From Tardibacter chloracetimidivorans (GTDB lineage Bacteria; Pseudomonadota; Alphaproteobacteria; Sphingomonadales; Sphingomonadaceae), in assembly GCF_001890385.1 (NCBI RefSeq), contig NZ_CP018221.1, forward strand, positions 2,901,501-2,965,500: a DNA stretch of 64,000 nt. The letters are read 5' to 3'. The translations under genes and the position numbers were made by a program. Position 1 is the stretch's first letter; the number at the start of each line of letters is the position of its first letter. The notes beneath the pieces are model-generated. The model saw only the letters and a list, made by a program, of their open reading frames with translations, did not search any database and had not been told where the DNA came from. This document shows positions 40,300 to 50,334 of the stretch, one piece after another.

Positions 40300-41745
40300 T
40301 CAGCCTTCCAACTGCCGCGAAAGCAGCGTGATGTCGGCGTCCAGCTCGGTGTCTTCCACCCGCAGTTCCTCGATCCGCTTCACCGCGTGCATCACCGTGG
40401 TGTGATCGCGTCCCCCGAACCTGCGGCCGATTTCCGGCAGCGAGCGGGGCGTCAGCCGCTTGGCGAGATACATCGCCACCTGGCGGGGACGGGCGACCTC
40501 GCGCGCGCGACGGGCGGAGACCATGTCGGCGGGCTTGATCCGGAAATGCTCGGCCACCCGGCGCTGGATTTCGTCGATCGTGATCTTGCGGTCATTGGCG
40601 CGCAGCACATCGGCAAGCACTTCACGGGTGAAATCGAGATCGACCGGCTTGCGGGTGAGCGTGGCATAGGCGACCACGCGATTGAGCGCACCTTCAAGCT
40701 CCCTGATGTTCGACGTGACGCGCCGGGCGAGAAACTCGATCACATCCTCCGACACGCGCGTTTCCGCCATGCCGGCGAGCTTGGCCGTGAGGATGTTCAG
40801 TCGCAGCTCATAGTCGGCGGGGTTGATGTCGGCGACCAGCCCCCATGACAGGCGCGACAGGATGCGGTCCTGAATGCCTTCCAGGTTCTGCGGGCTGCGG
40901 TCGGCGGTGATCACCAGCCTTTTTCCGGCGCTGATGATCTCGTTCATCGTGTGGAAGAATTCTTCCTGGGTCGAATCCTTGCCCGCGATGAACTGCACGT
41001 CGTCGATCATCAGCACGTCGACGGAACGGAGCTTCTGCTTGAAGCTGATCGTGTCCTTGGCGCGAAGCGCGGCCAGAAACTCGACCATGAACTTTTCGGC
41101 GGAAAGATAGGAGACCCTGGCGCGCGGATCCTGCGCGCGCACCTGATTCGCGATGGCGTGCATCAGATGCGTCTTGCCGAGCCCGGTCTGGCCATGGAGG
41201 AAAAGGGGATTGAAGGCGATCTTGCCGCCCTCCGCCAGGGTGCGGGCGGCGTTGTAGGCAAGCTCGTTGGGCTTACCGACCACATAATTGTCGAAGGTGT
41301 AGCGGCCCTCGATCACGCCGCCGATCGTCTCTTCCCGGACGGCGGGCAGGGCGGGCATCTCCGCCTCGCTCGCGATTTCATCGGTCGGGACGCTGCGCAG
41401 ACGGGCCGCGACGGAAAGTTCGATGTTCGAAAGGCCCGCGATCTCGGTCGCGCAGATCGAGCGCAGCCGTTCGAGGAAATGGTTGCGCACCCAGTCGGCC
41501 ATGAAGCGCGTGGGGAGCGACAGGCGCAGCACGCCGCGCTCCTTGTCGAACCTGTCGTACTCGAGCGGGCTCAACCAGCTCTCAAAGGTGCGGCCGCCGA
41601 ACTCGTCGCGCAGCCGCGCGCGTATCTGCGGCCAGACCTGCTCGGCCGATTCGCAAAGGTTCATATCGCGCCCGGAAGGAAATCCGACTTCCTCCACTGG
41701 TCGATATCCGGATTTATACTGATCGAGCGCCGTGTCAGGCCGCAT
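40300..41745 (-). CDS. dnaA: Chromosomal replication initiator DnaA
   Basis: A 481-residue AAA+ protein that opens the replication origin. Domain I with EQVWPQIRARLRDEF, domain III with Walker A GQTGLGKTH and Walker B VLMIDDVQF, and domain IV with the DnaA-box signature GRDHTTVMHA are all intact. The start is uncertain: ATG 41745 has AAGGGG nine bases upstream; ATG 41754, TTG 41775 and ATG 41664 are alternatives. The upstream gap holds a palindrome with a near-consensus DnaA box. Confidence 0.95.
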   Translation of the reverse strand: MRPDTALDQYKSGYRPVEEVGFPSGRDMNLCESAEQVWPQIRARLRDEFGGRTFESWLSPLEYDRFDKERGVLRLSLPTRFMADWVRNHFLERLRSICATEIAGLSNIELSVAARLRSVPTDEIASEAEMPALPAVREETIGGVIEGRYTFDNYVVGKPNELAYNAARTLAEGGKIAFNPLFLHGQTGLGKTHLMHAIANQVRAQDPRARVSYLSAEKFMVEFLAALRAKDTISFKQKLRSVDVLMIDDVQFIAGKDSTQEEFFHTMNEIISAGKRLVITADRSPQNLEGIQDRILSRLSWGLVADINPADYELRLNILTAKLAGMAETRVSEDVIEFLARRVTSNIRELEGALNRVVAYATLTRKPVDLDFTREVLADVLRANDRKITIDEIQRRVAEHFRIKPADMVSARRAREVARPRQVAMYLAKRLTPRSLPEIGRRFGGRDHTTVMHAVKRIEELRVEDTELDADITLLSRQLEG

Positions 41746-41857
41746 CCGATCCATCCCCTTCTTCAAATGGGCCAAGAATGGTCTTGGCGATTACCCGGCA
41801 TAGTGCAGAATCTACCGAGACTTCTCTCTATTCACCGAGCAAAACTCCCCCCAATTC

Positions 41858-41880
41858 GCAGTTGTGGTTAATACAACTGC
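41858..41880. promoter_or_regulatory. Palindrome with a near-consensus DnaA box upstream of dnaA
   Basis: Eight-base arms GCAGTTGT and ACAACTGC pair perfectly around a 7-base centre. TGTGGTTAA at 41863-41871 differs at one position from the inverted DnaA box TGTGGATAA. The whole gene-free stretch 41746-42178 was read: besides this site it shows one weaker box-like word (CTATTCACC at 41828), AT-richer DNA than its surroundings and the rpsT terminator. It may be the dnaA autoregulatory region. The box density is too low to call it oriC. Confidence 0.45.
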
Positions 41881-42052
41881 AAATCTTAGATCACGAATTG
41901 GACAGCGATACTCTGTGACCGGACGACTGCCGCTCACAGGGGGGAACTTTAGACAAGGTGGAGCGTCGATCAAGGGATTCGCACGTCATCTTCTTGAAAT
42001 AAAAAGATTGACACGCAAGCCCGCGATTCCGGAGATTTGCCGCTAAGACACT

Positions 42053-42080
42053 GAAAAGAAAAGGGGCTGTTTCCAGCCCC
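42053..42080 (-). terminator. Intrinsic terminator after rpsT
   Basis: On the minus strand a 7-bp stem (42074-42080 with 42063-42069) with a 4-base loop is followed by a TTTTCTTTTC run. It is about 100 bases past the rpsT stop. A second hairpin (CCGGAT/ATCCGG at about 42131-42150) lies between. Confidence 0.85.
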
Positions 42081-42178
42081 TCTCGCGAATCGCGTGAAAT
42101 CCGTATGTCAGCTTTGTGACATGGCCCGGATATTTTCTAATCCGGAACGAATCTGCCGATCCGGTTCCGGAACAATCT

Positions 42179-42442
42179 TCAGGCCAGCGCGCGCACCGCC
42201 TTGGTCAGGCGCGATATTTTCCTGGCGACGGTGTTCTTGTGGAGAACGCCCTTGGACGCCCCGCGCATCATTTCCGGCTGGGCCGCCTTCAGCGCCTCGG
42301 CCGCCTCGTCCTTGTTGCCGGCGGTGATCGCCGATTCGACCTTTTTGACAAAGGTCCGGATACGGCTGACGCGCGACTTGTTGACGTCTGCGCGCCGGTC
42401 GTTCCGGCGGATGCGCTTCTTGGCCTGGGGCGTATTCGCCAT
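42179..42442 (-). CDS. rpsT: 30S ribosomal protein bS20
   Basis: An 87-residue, very basic, all-helical protein that binds 16S rRNA. It has the family start [12 protein letters not shown] and the [16 protein letters not shown] core. ATG 42442 is the canonical start; the open frame upstream of it is not conserved. It has its own terminator downstream. It lies between mutM and dnaA, a usual order in sphingomonads. Confidence 0.97.
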   Translation of the reverse strand: MANTPQAKKRIRRNDRRADVNKSRVSRIRTFVKKVESAITAGNKDEAAEALKAAQPEMMRGASKGVLHKNTVARKISRLTKAVRALA

Positions 42443-42586
42443 CGGAAAACCCTCGAACTTTCTGTGCCTGTCCGTCGTGGACGGACGCAATATAGGTTGC
42501 GGCCACGGGCTGACCCGCGTCCGGAAAGCGCGCTCACTACCTTCCGATGGCCGCGCGGTCAACCGCCTCGCGGCGAAAATCGCGGG

Positions 42587-43399
42587 CTATCGCTGGCAAC
42601 GGGCGCACCAGAAGGTGGATCGGCCGCCGTCTGCGCGCCGCCGCACGGGCGCGCCACAGGCGCAGGGCTCGCCTTCCCGCCCGTAGACGCGCCATTCCTT
42701 GCTGAAATAGCCAAGCTCGCCGTCGGGCCGGGCATAGTCCCTGAGGCTTGATCCGCCCGCCAGTATCGCTGCGTCCAGCACCAGCCGGATCGCGTCCACC
42801 AGCCGCTCCATCCGGGCGCGGCCGATTCGTCCCGCCGGAGCATCCGGGCGGATGCCCGACAGGTGCAGCGCCTCACAGACATATATGTTGCCGAGGCCCG
42901 CCACGATCCGCTGGTCCAGCAGCAGCGCCTTGATCGGCGCGGCGCGGCCGGACAGCGCCTTCAGCAGATAGGCCGCGCTCAATTCCGGCCCCAGAGGCTC
43001 CGGCCCCATGGCGGCAAAGGCGGGGAATGCCGTCAGATCGCTGCTCGGCACGAGATCGAGCGAGCCGAAGCGGCGGGGATCATTGAGCGACAGCAATATG
43101 CCGCTGCCGGTCTCGATCAGAAGATGGTCGTGGGGGCCGATCGCTTCCGGCGAAATCCGCCAGCGGCCGGACATGCCGAGGTGGAAGATCAGCGTGTCGC
43201 CGCGATCGGTGTGGATCAAGCCGTATTTGGCGCGCCGCCCCAGCCCCGTCACGCGCGCGCTGGCCATCCGCTGTCTCAGGTCCGGCGGGATCGGCCGCCG
43301 CAGGTCGGCGCGGCGCGGCTCCACCCGGATGAGCAACTGGCCTTCCAGCACGGGGCGCAGCCCGCGCACGGTGGTTTCGACTTCGGGAAGCTCGGGCAT
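42587..43399 (-). CDS. mutM: Formamidopyrimidine-DNA glycosylase
   Basis: A 270-residue base-excision repair enzyme removing 8-oxoguanine. The N-terminus MPELPEVETTVRGL carries the catalytic Pro2 and Glu3. The helix-two-turn-helix region has LLDQRIVAGLGNIYVCEALH, and the C-terminal zinc finger has four Cys (CACG and CARC pairs). ATG 43399 is fixed by the required Pro2. It is divergent from ubiE, as in many alphaproteobacteria. Confidence 0.96.
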   Translation of the reverse strand: MPELPEVETTVRGLRPVLEGQLLIRVEPRRADLRRPIPPDLRQRMASARVTGLGRRAKYGLIHTDRGDTLIFHLGMSGRWRISPEAIGPHDHLLIETGSGILLSLNDPRRFGSLDLVPSSDLTAFPAFAAMGPEPLGPELSAAYLLKALSGRAAPIKALLLDQRIVAGLGNIYVCEALHLSGIRPDAPAGRIGRARMERLVDAIRLVLDAAILAGGSSLRDYARPDGELGYFSKEWRVYGREGEPCACGAPVRRRADGGRSTFWCARCQR

Positions 43400-43459
43400 G
43401 GCGCGAAAAGCCTTATGGCGCGTTTGCCTGCCGAACAAGCCTTGGCTAAGGGCAAATCC

Positions 43460-44200
43460 ATGGACGACGCTGCTGAACAGGTATCCTTCGGTTACGAGCA
43501 GGTGAGCCGCGAGGAAAAGACGCGCCGGGTGGGCGAGGTCTTTCGCAGCGTTGCGGCCCGCTATGACCTGATGAACGATCTGATGTCGGGAGGACTGCAC
43601 CGGCTGTGGAAGGATCAGTTTGTCCGGCGCGTGAAACCGCGCCCGGGCGAAGCGATCCTGGACATGGCGGGCGGCACGGGCGACATCGCGTTCCGCATGG
43701 CCGCCCGCGGCGCTCAGGTGACGGTGGCCGACATCAACCCGGCGATGCTCGAGGTCGGGGTGAAGCGCGCGGCCGAACGGAAGGTCGAAGGGCTGGTCTG
43801 GGCAGAGGAAAATGCCGAACGGCTGAGCTTTCCCGACCGCATGTTCGATGCCTATACGATCGCCTTCGGCATAAGGAACGTCACCGACATTCCGGCCGCC
43901 TTGCGGGAAGCGCATCGCGTGCTGAAGCGCGGCGGGCGCTTCTTCTGCCTTGAGTTTTCGACGACCGAATGGCCCGGCTTCGGCAAGGTCTACGACGCCT
44001 ATTCGCACCATGTCGTGCCCCGCATCGGCGAACTGGTGGCAAGCGATGCCGACAGCTATCGCTATCTGATCGAATCGATCCGCCGTTTCCCCGATATGGA
44101 AACCTTCAGGTCGATGATCGCCGAGGCCGGTTTCGCCCAGGCCCGGGTCGAGCCTGTTCTGGGCGGCGTGGTCGCCATCCACAGCGGCTGGAAGATCTGA
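43460..44200 (+). CDS. ubiE: Ubiquinone/menaquinone methyltransferase UbiE
   Basis: A 246-residue SAM-dependent C-methyltransferase. It has the UbiE start FGYEQVSREEKTRRVGEVF, motif I ILDMAGGTGDIAFRMA at about residues 70-85, and YDLMNDLMSGGLHRLWK. ATG 43460 leaves a 60-bp gap to divergent mutM; ATG 43415 is possible. First gene of a run through ubiB, coaBC, dut, moeB and dsrE. Confidence 0.95.
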   Translation: MDDAAEQVSFGYEQVSREEKTRRVGEVFRSVAARYDLMNDLMSGGLHRLWKDQFVRRVKPRPGEAILDMAGGTGDIAFRMAARGAQVTVADINPAMLEVGVKRAAERKVEGLVWAEENAERLSFPDRMFDAYTIAFGIRNVTDIPAALREAHRVLKRGGRFFCLEFSTTEWPGFGKVYDAYSHHVVPRIGELVASDADSYRYLIESIRRFPDMETFRSMIAEAGFAQARVEPVLGGVVAIHSGWKI

Positions 44201-44255
44201 GCTTGCGCCCGGTTCGGCAGGCGAACTGGCGGCGCGGCCGCGCCCCGGGGCGGGC

Positions 44256-45788
44256 ATGAGCACCTCCATCACCCACCTCTGGCGGCTGGTACGATGGGGG
44301 CGGACGCTTGCCCGTCACGGCGCGCTCAAGGGCATCGAGCGCGACCCGCTGACTCCGCCGCGCGTGCGGCTGCTCTGCCGCGTGGCCCGATTCGGCGCGC
44401 GCGTGCCGAAACAGCCGGCCTATGCGGATGCGTTCCAGGCGATAGGCCCCGCCGCGATCAAGCTGGGGCAGGCGCTTGCCACCCGACCCGATCTGGTCGG
44501 CGAAGCGGCGGCGCGCGATCTCCTGCGCCTTCAGGACGCGCTACCGCCCGCGCCCTTCCCGGCGGTGCATGCGGCGATCGAGGCGGCGCTCGAAAAGCCG
44601 GTGGAGGCGGTGTTCGCCTCGATCGATCCGGAGCCGGTCGGCGCTGCATCGGTCGCACAGGTGCACCGCGCGGTCACGACCGACGGACGGTCGGTTGCGG
44701 TCAAGGTGCTGCGGCCGGGCGTGGAGGACGAGTTCGCCCGCGCGATCGAGACATATGAATGGGCGGCGGCCCAAGTGGAGGCACTGGGCGGCGAGGCGGC
44801 ACGGCTGCGGCCCCGGCTGGTGATCGCCATGTTCAGGCAGTGGACGGCGCGCGAGCTGGACCTGAGGCGCGAGGCGGCGTCCGCGTCCGAACTTGCCGAA
44901 TCGCTTCAGGCGGAGCTTGGCTTCACCGTTCCGGCCATCGACTGGACGCGCACCTCGCGGCGCGTGATGACGCTGGAATGGATCGACGGCATCAAGCTGA
45001 CCGATCGCGATGCTCTGGTGGCGGCCGGGCATGATCTGAAGCGGCTTGCCGCGCGGCTGGTCCAGGCGTTTCTGAGACAAGCGATCGTCGACGGCTTCTT
45101 CCATGCCGATCTGCACCAGGGCAATCTCTTCGCGCTGCCGGACGGCCGCCTTGTGGCGGTGGACTTCGGCATTATGGGGCGGATCGACCGGCGCGCGCGG
45201 CTGTGGCTTGCCGAAATCCTCTACGGCCTCATCACCGGCAATTACGCGCGGGTCGCCGAAATCCATTTCGAGGCGGGCTATGTGCCGCCGCACCATAATC
45301 TGGCCGAGTTCACCACTGCGTTGCGCGCGGTGGGCGAGCCGATGCGCGGGCTTCCGGTAAAAGACATCTCGGTCGGCCAGATGCTGGATGGGCTGTTTGC
45401 CATCACCCGCGATTTCGACATGCCCACCCAGCCCCATCTGCTGCTTCTGCAAAAGACGATGGTGATGGTGGAAGGTGTTGCGACCGCACTCGACCCCGAT
45501 ATCAACATGTGGGAAACGGCAGAGCCCTTCGTGCGCGAATGGATACGCGACGAGCTGGGGCCGGAAGCCTGGTTCTCCGAACGACTGATCCGCGATGTGC
45601 GGACGCTCGCGGACCTGCCGGAGCTTGTCCGCCGCATCGCCCGCCACTATCCGCCGGAAGGGGCCGCGCCGCCGCCCCCGCCGCTGCCGGACATCCAGAT
45701 CATCCGGGTCGCGCAGACCCGCTGGTTCGTGCTTTCGGCCCTGCTCGGCATATTGGCTGGCGCGGGCGCGATGGCGCTTTTAGGATAG
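44256..45788 (+). CDS. ubiB: Ubiquinone biosynthesis kinase-like protein UbiB
   Basis: A 510-residue member of the ABC1/ADCK atypical kinase family needed for ubiquinone synthesis. The KxGQ motif is in AIKLGQALATRPD at about residue 68, the Ala-rich loop replaces a P-loop (EPVGAASVAQVHRA), and VAVKVLRPG holds the lysine. DLHQGNLF and DFGIMGR are the catalytic and metal motifs. The C-terminal end has a hydrophobic helix for membrane contact. Confidence 0.94.
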   Translation: MSTSITHLWRLVRWGRTLARHGALKGIERDPLTPPRVRLLCRVARFGARVPKQPAYADAFQAIGPAAIKLGQALATRPDLVGEAAARDLLRLQDALPPAPFPAVHAAIEAALEKPVEAVFASIDPEPVGAASVAQVHRAVTTDGRSVAVKVLRPGVEDEFARAIETYEWAAAQVEALGGEAARLRPRLVIAMFRQWTARELDLRREAASASELAESLQAELGFTVPAIDWTRTSRRVMTLEWIDGIKLTDRDALVAAGHDLKRLAARLVQAFLRQAIVDGFFHADLHQGNLFALPDGRLVAVDFGIMGRIDRRARLWLAEILYGLITGNYARVAEIHFEAGYVPPHHNLAEFTTALRAVGEPMRGLPVKDISVGQMLDGLFAITRDFDMPTQPHLLLLQKTMVMVEGVATALDPDINMWETAEPFVREWIRDELGPEAWFSERLIRDVRTLADLPELVRRIARHYPPEGAAPPPPPLPDIQIIRVAQTRWFVLSALLGILAGAGAMALLG

Positions 45789-45792
45789 GGAC

Positions 45793-46989
45793 ATGAACGG
45801 CAAGCGCATTCTCCTGATCGTGGGCGGCGGGATCGCGGCCTACAAGGCGTGCGAGCTGATACGGCTGATCCGCAAGGAAGGCGGCACGGTGCGGTGCGTG
45901 CTGACGGATGGTGGCGCGCAGTTCGTGACCGCGATGACGCTTGCCGCCCTGTCCGAACAGCCCGTCCACACCAGCCTGTGGGACCTGAAGGACGAGGCCG
46001 AGATGGGCCATATCCAGTTGAGCCGCGAGGCCGATCTGGTGGTAGTCTGCCCGGCGACGGCCGATCTTCTGGCGAGCATGGCGAACGGCCATGCCGGAGA
46101 CCTTGCTTCCACCCTGCTGCTTGCAACCGACAAGCCGGTGCTTGCAGTGCCCGCGATGAACGTTCGGATGTGGCTGCATGCCGCCACCCGGCGCAATGTC
46201 GCCCGGCTTCGCGCGGATGGCGTGACGGTGATGGAGCCTGACGAAGGCCCCATGGCCTGCGGCGAGTTCGGGCCGGGCCGCCTGCCGGAACCCGCCGCGG
46301 TGCTGGAGGCGATCCGCCGGAGAATGGTCGGTGGGGGCGCGCTTTCGGGCAAGCATGTCATCGTCACCGCAGGGCCGACGCATGAGCCGATCGATCCGGT
46401 GCGCTATATCGCCAACCGGTCGTCCGGCAGGCAGGGGTTCGAGATCGCGGGCGCGCTTGCAGCGATTGGCGCCGAGGTCACGCTGGTGGCGGGGCCGGTG
46501 GCGCTGCCGACGCCTGCCGGCGTGCGCCGGGTGGACGTCGAGACGGCGCTGGAAATGGCCGAGGCGGTGGAGCAGGCGCTTCCTGCGGACGCGGCGGTGA
46601 TGGTGGCGGCCGTCGCGGACTGGCGGGCCGAACCGTCTGCCACCAAGATCAAGAAGGGCGGAGATGGCGCGCCTCCGCCGCTCCGGCTGGTGGAAAATCC
46701 CGATATTCTGGCGGGTCTTGCTGCGGCCAAGAAGCGGCCGGGGCTGGTGGTCGGCTTTGCCGCCGAAACCAACGATGTTCTGGACCACGCCACGGCCAAG
46801 CGCGCGCGCAAGGGCTGCGACTGGATTGTCGCCAACGACGTGTCGGGCGATGTCATGGGCGGCAGCGACAACACCGTCCACCTAGTGACGGACGCAGGCG
46901 TTGAAAGCTGGGAACGGCTGCCAAAGCCGATGGTCGCCGCCCGCCTCGCTCAACGTATCGCCGAAGCGCTTGGGGGGCTGAAGACATGA
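45793..46989 (+). CDS. coaBC: Bifunctional phosphopantothenoylcysteine decarboxylase/synthetase
   Basis: A 398-residue coenzyme A enzyme. The N-terminal CoaC half is a flavoprotein with [17 protein letters not shown] and the [10 protein letters not shown] motif. The C-terminal CoaB half has [22 protein letters not shown] and a late nucleotide-binding AAVADWR segment. The ATG is four bases after ubiB and the stop overlaps dut (ATGA). Confidence 0.95.
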   Translation: MNGKRILLIVGGGIAAYKACELIRLIRKEGGTVRCVLTDGGAQFVTAMTLAALSEQPVHTSLWDLKDEAEMGHIQLSREADLVVVCPATADLLASMANGHAGDLASTLLLATDKPVLAVPAMNVRMWLHAATRRNVARLRADGVTVMEPDEGPMACGEFGPGRLPEPAAVLEAIRRRMVGGGALSGKHVIVTAGPTHEPIDPVRYIANRSSGRQGFEIAGALAAIGAEVTLVAGPVALPTPAGVRRVDVETALEMAEAVEQALPADAAVMVAAVADWRAEPSATKIKKGGDGAPPPLRLVENPDILAGLAAAKKRPGLVVGFAAETNDVLDHATAKRARKGCDWIVANDVSGDVMGGSDNTVHLVTDAGVESWERLPKPMVAARLAQRIAEALGGLKT

Positions 46990-47447
46990 ACGCCGAGATC
47001 GAAATCCGCCTGAAGCGCCTGCCGCATGGGGAGGGTTTGCCGCTACCGGCCTATGCGACCGCCCATGCCGCGGGCATGGATGTGGTTGCCGCCGAAGATG
47101 TGACGCTCGCGCCGGGTGCGCGCCATGCCGTGGCGACCGGCTTCGCAATCGCTATTCCGGCGGGTTTCGAGGTGCAGGTCCGGCCGCGCTCCGGCCTTGC
47201 GCTGAAGCATGGCGTCACCTGCCTCAACACGCCGGGCACGATCGATGCCGATTATCGCGGCGAGGTGAAGGTGATCCTCGCCAATCTGGGCGGCGAGCCT
47301 TTTGAAGTGCGGCGCGGTGAGCGGATCGCGCAGCTTGTCCCGGCGGCCGTGCAGCAGGCGCGTTTCGCCGAAGTGGCGGAGCTTGACGAAACCGCACGTG
47401 GGGAGGGCGGCTTCGGCTCCACGGGGCGCGAAGCGCTTGTGAAGTGA
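46986..47447 (+). CDS. dut: dUTP diphosphatase
   Basis: A 153-residue trimeric dUTPase. The five motifs are visible: [46 protein letters not shown] and the C-terminal [10 protein letters not shown]. It removes dUTP and supplies dUMP. coaBC-dut is a classical pair, here with a four-base overlap, and the next gene overlaps its stop. Confidence 0.97.
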   Translation: MNAEIEIRLKRLPHGEGLPLPAYATAHAAGMDVVAAEDVTLAPGARHAVATGFAIAIPAGFEVQVRPRSGLALKHGVTCLNTPGTIDADYRGEVKVILANLGGEPFEVRRGERIAQLVPAAVQQARFAEVAELDETARGEGGFGSTGREALVK

Positions 47448-48202
47448 CGCTCAGCGACGAACAGCTCGACCGTTATGCGCGCCACATCATCCTGAAGGAA
47501 ATCGGCGGCGCGGGACAGGCGCGGCTGCTGGAATCGCGCGTGGCGGTGATCGGCGCGGGTGGCATAGGCTCTCCGGTGATCCAGTATCTCGCGGCGGCGG
47601 GCGTCGGCCGCCTGACGATTATCGACGACGACGCCATCTCTTTGTCCAATCTTCAGCGGCAGGTGCTGTTCGGTACGGACGAAGTCGGCCATGTGAAGGT
47701 GGATGCGGCCGCACGCGCCGTCGCACGGCTCAACCCCGATGTCGCCGTCATGCCCGTGGAGGCGCGGATCACCGCCGGCAATGCCGAGGCGATGCTGGTG
47801 GGGCATGATGTGATCGTCGACGGCTGCGACAATTTCACGACCCGGCTGGCGGTGGCCGACGCGGCACTTACGCTCCGTATCCCGCTGGTGTCGGCGGCTG
47901 TCGGCCAGTTCGAGGGGCAGATCGCTACCTTTAGGGGGTGGGAGGCGGACAAGCCCTGCTACCGCTGCTTCGTGGGCGCGGACCCGGCGCGCGAGGATGC
48001 AAGCTGCGCGGATCAGGGCGTGGTTGGCGCGCTCACCGGCGTGATCGGAAGCTGGGGCGCGCTGGAGGCGTTGCGTGAACTCGTTCGCTTCGGCGAGGAC
48101 GCGGCGGGTCGCCTGGCGCTGTTCGATGCGCTGACGATGCGGGTGAAGACGCTGTCCCTGCCGAAAGACCCGGCCTGCCCTGCTTGCGGTGCAGTGAAAT
48201 GA
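47444..48202 (+). CDS. moeB: MoeB/ThiF-type sulfur-carrier adenylyltransferase
   Basis: A 252-residue E1-like enzyme. The ATP site is [21 protein letters not shown], followed by [16 protein letters not shown]. Four cysteines in the CYRCF and CPACG pairs should bind zinc. There is no fused rhodanese domain. It adenylates the C-terminus of a MoaD- or ThiS-like protein; which partner cannot be told. The start is GTG 47444 inside the dut stop. Confidence 0.87.
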   Translation: MTLSDEQLDRYARHIILKEIGGAGQARLLESRVAVIGAGGIGSPVIQYLAAAGVGRLTIIDDDAISLSNLQRQVLFGTDEVGHVKVDAAARAVARLNPDVAVMPVEARITAGNAEAMLVGHDVIVDGCDNFTTRLAVADAALTLRIPLVSAAVGQFEGQIATFRGWEADKPCYRCFVGADPAREDASCADQGVVGALTGVIGSWGALEALRELVRFGEDAAGRLALFDALTMRVKTLSLPKDPACPACGAVK

Positions 48203-48570
48203 CGGAGCAGCGCCCGCTCGCCCTCATGCTCGGTTCCGCCGCGCACGACCGGCTGCACGCCGGATTGTCGCTGGCGGCCGCCAGCGCCGCGCTCGGGCGG
48301 GCGGTCGCCATATATCTCCATGCCGATGCGGTGCGGCTGCTGGACCCGGGGCTCAACTGGGCGGAAGACGTGCGCTTTGCCGCCGTCGGCAGTCCCGCCA
48401 TTGCGGAATTGCTTGCAAGCGCGATGGAATTGGGCGTGCGGGTCACGGCTTGCCAGACCGGACTGGCGTTGACCGGCCTCTCCGCCGATGCGTTGCCCGA
48501 AGGCGTCGAGCCGGGGGGGCTGGTCGATTTTCTGGGCCAGGCGCGCGACGCCGAGATCGTGCTGGGCTGA
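48199..48570 (+). CDS. DsrE-family protein
   Basis: A 123-residue small alpha/beta protein with the DsrE/DsrF-like pattern: strand LALMLGSAAHDRLHAGLSLAAASAAL, AIYLHADAVRLL, and VTACQTGLAL with one cysteine in the position used for persulfide transfer in the family. Being coupled to the MoeB-type gene, it may take part in sulfur transfer. ATG 48199 overlaps the moeB stop. Confidence 0.75.
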   Translation: MTEQRPLALMLGSAAHDRLHAGLSLAAASAALGRAVAIYLHADAVRLLDPGLNWAEDVRFAAVGSPAIAELLASAMELGVRVTACQTGLALTGLSADALPEGVEPGGLVDFLGQARDAEIVLG

Positions 48571-48587
48571 ACGTCGCTTGGAAAGCC

Positions 48588-49088
48588 TCAGTCCAGCGTC
48601 TCGTTGGCCGAAACGCCCCATATTCCTTCGGAGCGGACATAGCCGCCGCGACCGTCCACGGTGAACTTGCACCAGCTGTTCGCGCAATCGCTCAGCACGC
48701 CGACCACGCCGGGTTCCGCGCGCCAGAGGATCGGCGCGCCAGCGTCCGGGCGCGCGCGCAGTCCCTGTACGCCGTTCCGCACCATGGCGGTGCGCTGGCC
48801 CGACACCATCGTCCGGTGCATCCAGCCGCGCGCGCCATCCGGGTCCACCACCTCGCGCCAGATGCCATATTCCTTCACCACGCGAACCGGCAGGCCCTTG
48901 CGCTGGTAAAGCCAGGTGATCGGATAGCGCTCTCCCGGCCCGGTCCGCATATTGGCCTTGCCAGACGCCAGCGAGGCGTACCTTGGCACCGGCAGGCCCG
49001 ACAGACCCTCGACCGCGTCGCGCGGCAGATTTCCCGAATTGGCGGATGGGGTGGTTGAAAGCACGACGGCTGCCAGCAGCTCGAACAT
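48588..49088 (-). CDS. Exported SH3-domain protein
   Basis: A 166-residue protein with a short hydrophobic N-terminus that may be a signal peptide. Two bacterial SH3 repeats follow: one at about residues 40-95 (ANMRTGPGERYPITWLYQRKG, YGIWREV) and one at about 100-160 (VRNGVQGLRARPDAGA, WCKFTV). Such modules bind cell-wall peptides. It converges on the dsrE gene. Confidence 0.8.
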   Translation of the reverse strand: MFELLAAVVLSTTPSANSGNLPRDAVEGLSGLPVPRYASLASGKANMRTGPGERYPITWLYQRKGLPVRVVKEYGIWREVVDPDGARGWMHRTMVSGQRTAMVRNGVQGLRARPDAGAPILWRAEPGVVGVLSDCANSWCKFTVDGRGGYVRSEGIWGVSANETLD

Positions 49089-49222
49089 CGATCCTCCCGC
49101 TTGTTAACGCCTGCGGCCTCTCATTGTCGCAACTGCCCGGTTGTCGCAAGTCCTGTTAACCAGCGTCGGCCTTTTCACGCTTCGGCTTGACGCATGGCCG
49201 GGAAGGCCGGATAGCGCGAGGA

Positions 49223-50221
49223 ATGAGCGACAAGCAGCGTCCCCGCCGCCCCAAGGCGATCGTCACGCGCAGGCTGCCCGAAGCAGTCGAAACCCGCATG
49301 GCCGAGCTTTTCGACGTCGAGCTTAATCTGGACGACAAGCCCTTCGACCGCGCCCGTCTGGAAGAGGCGGTGGCGAGGGCCGATGTGCTGGTACCGACGC
49401 TGACGGACCAGATCGATGCGGCGCTAATCGAGAAGGCCGGGCCGCAGCTGAAACTGATCGCCAATTTCGGAAATGGCGTCGACCATATCGATCTGAAGGC
49501 CGCGCGGGCCAAGGGCATCGTCGTGACGAACACCCCCGGTGTGCTCACCGAGGATACGGCCGACATGACGATGGCGTTGATCCTGTCCGTGCCGCGCCGC
49601 CTAGCCGAGGGCGTGCAGATGGTACTGGAGGGCGAGTGGAAGGGCTGGAGTCCCTGCCACATGCTGGGCCACCGCATCACCGGAAAGCGGCTTGGCATCA
49701 TCGGCATGGGACGAATCGGACAAGCGGTCGCAACGCGCGCCCGCGCCTTCGGCCTTGCAATCCATTACCATAACCGCAAGCGTCTGCCGGAAGCGGTCGA
49801 GGAGCCGCTGGAGGCGACGTGGTGGCCGACGCTGGACGCAATGCTCAGCCGGGTGGACATTATCTCCATCCACTGTCCGCACACGCCCGAGACCCACCAC
49901 ATGATCAATGCCGAGCGTCTTCGGCTGATGCAGCGCCACGCCTATCTGATCAACACCGCGCGCGGCGAGATCATCGACGAGCCGGCGTTGATCGCGGCCC
50001 TTCAGGAACGGCGGATCGCCGGCGCCGGGCTCGACGTGTTCGAGCATGAGCCCGCCGTTGACGAGCGGCTGCTCGCGATGCGGCACGTCGTGCTGCTGCC
50101 GCATATGGTCTCGGCCACCATCGAGGGGCGGCTGGCGATGGGTGAAAAGGTCATCGCCAACATCCGCGCCTGGTCCGATGGCCACCGCCCGCCCGATCAG
50201 GTGCTGGAGGGCTGGGCCTGA
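49223..50221 (+). CDS. D-2-hydroxyacid dehydrogenase (glyoxylate/glycerate reductase type)
   Basis: A 332-residue NAD(P)-dependent enzyme. The Rossmann motif GMGRIGQAVATRARAFG is at about residues 158-174. The catalytic residues lie in NTARGEIIDE (Arg), LDVFEHEP (Glu region) and LLPHMVSAT (His). Closest in pattern to glyoxylate/hydroxypyruvate reductases. ATG 49223 starts after GAGGA. The substrate cannot be fixed from sequence. Confidence 0.87.
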   Translation: MSDKQRPRRPKAIVTRRLPEAVETRMAELFDVELNLDDKPFDRARLEEAVARADVLVPTLTDQIDAALIEKAGPQLKLIANFGNGVDHIDLKAARAKGIVVTNTPGVLTEDTADMTMALILSVPRRLAEGVQMVLEGEWKGWSPCHMLGHRITGKRLGIIGMGRIGQAVATRARAFGLAIHYHNRKRLPEAVEEPLEATWWPTLDAMLSRVDIISIHCPHTPETHHMINAERLRLMQRHAYLINTARGEIIDEPALIAALQERRIAGAGLDVFEHEPAVDERLLAMRHVVLLPHMVSATIEGRLAMGEKVIANIRAWSDGHRPPDQVLEGWA

Positions 50222-50334
50222 GGGCGTCCGGCCGGCCCGATTTTCGTTCCGTCCGCCGAACACTTCCTGCCTGTTTCAGGAACGATTCAGCCTGGGGCTG
50301 CGTTTTATACTCCGGCAATCGACTGGAGGAACCT

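Noticed and set aside
41746..42178. Replication origin (oriC) upstream of dnaA
   Set aside because: Only one near-consensus and one weak DnaA box are present, with no cluster of boxes and no clear AT-rich unwinding element.
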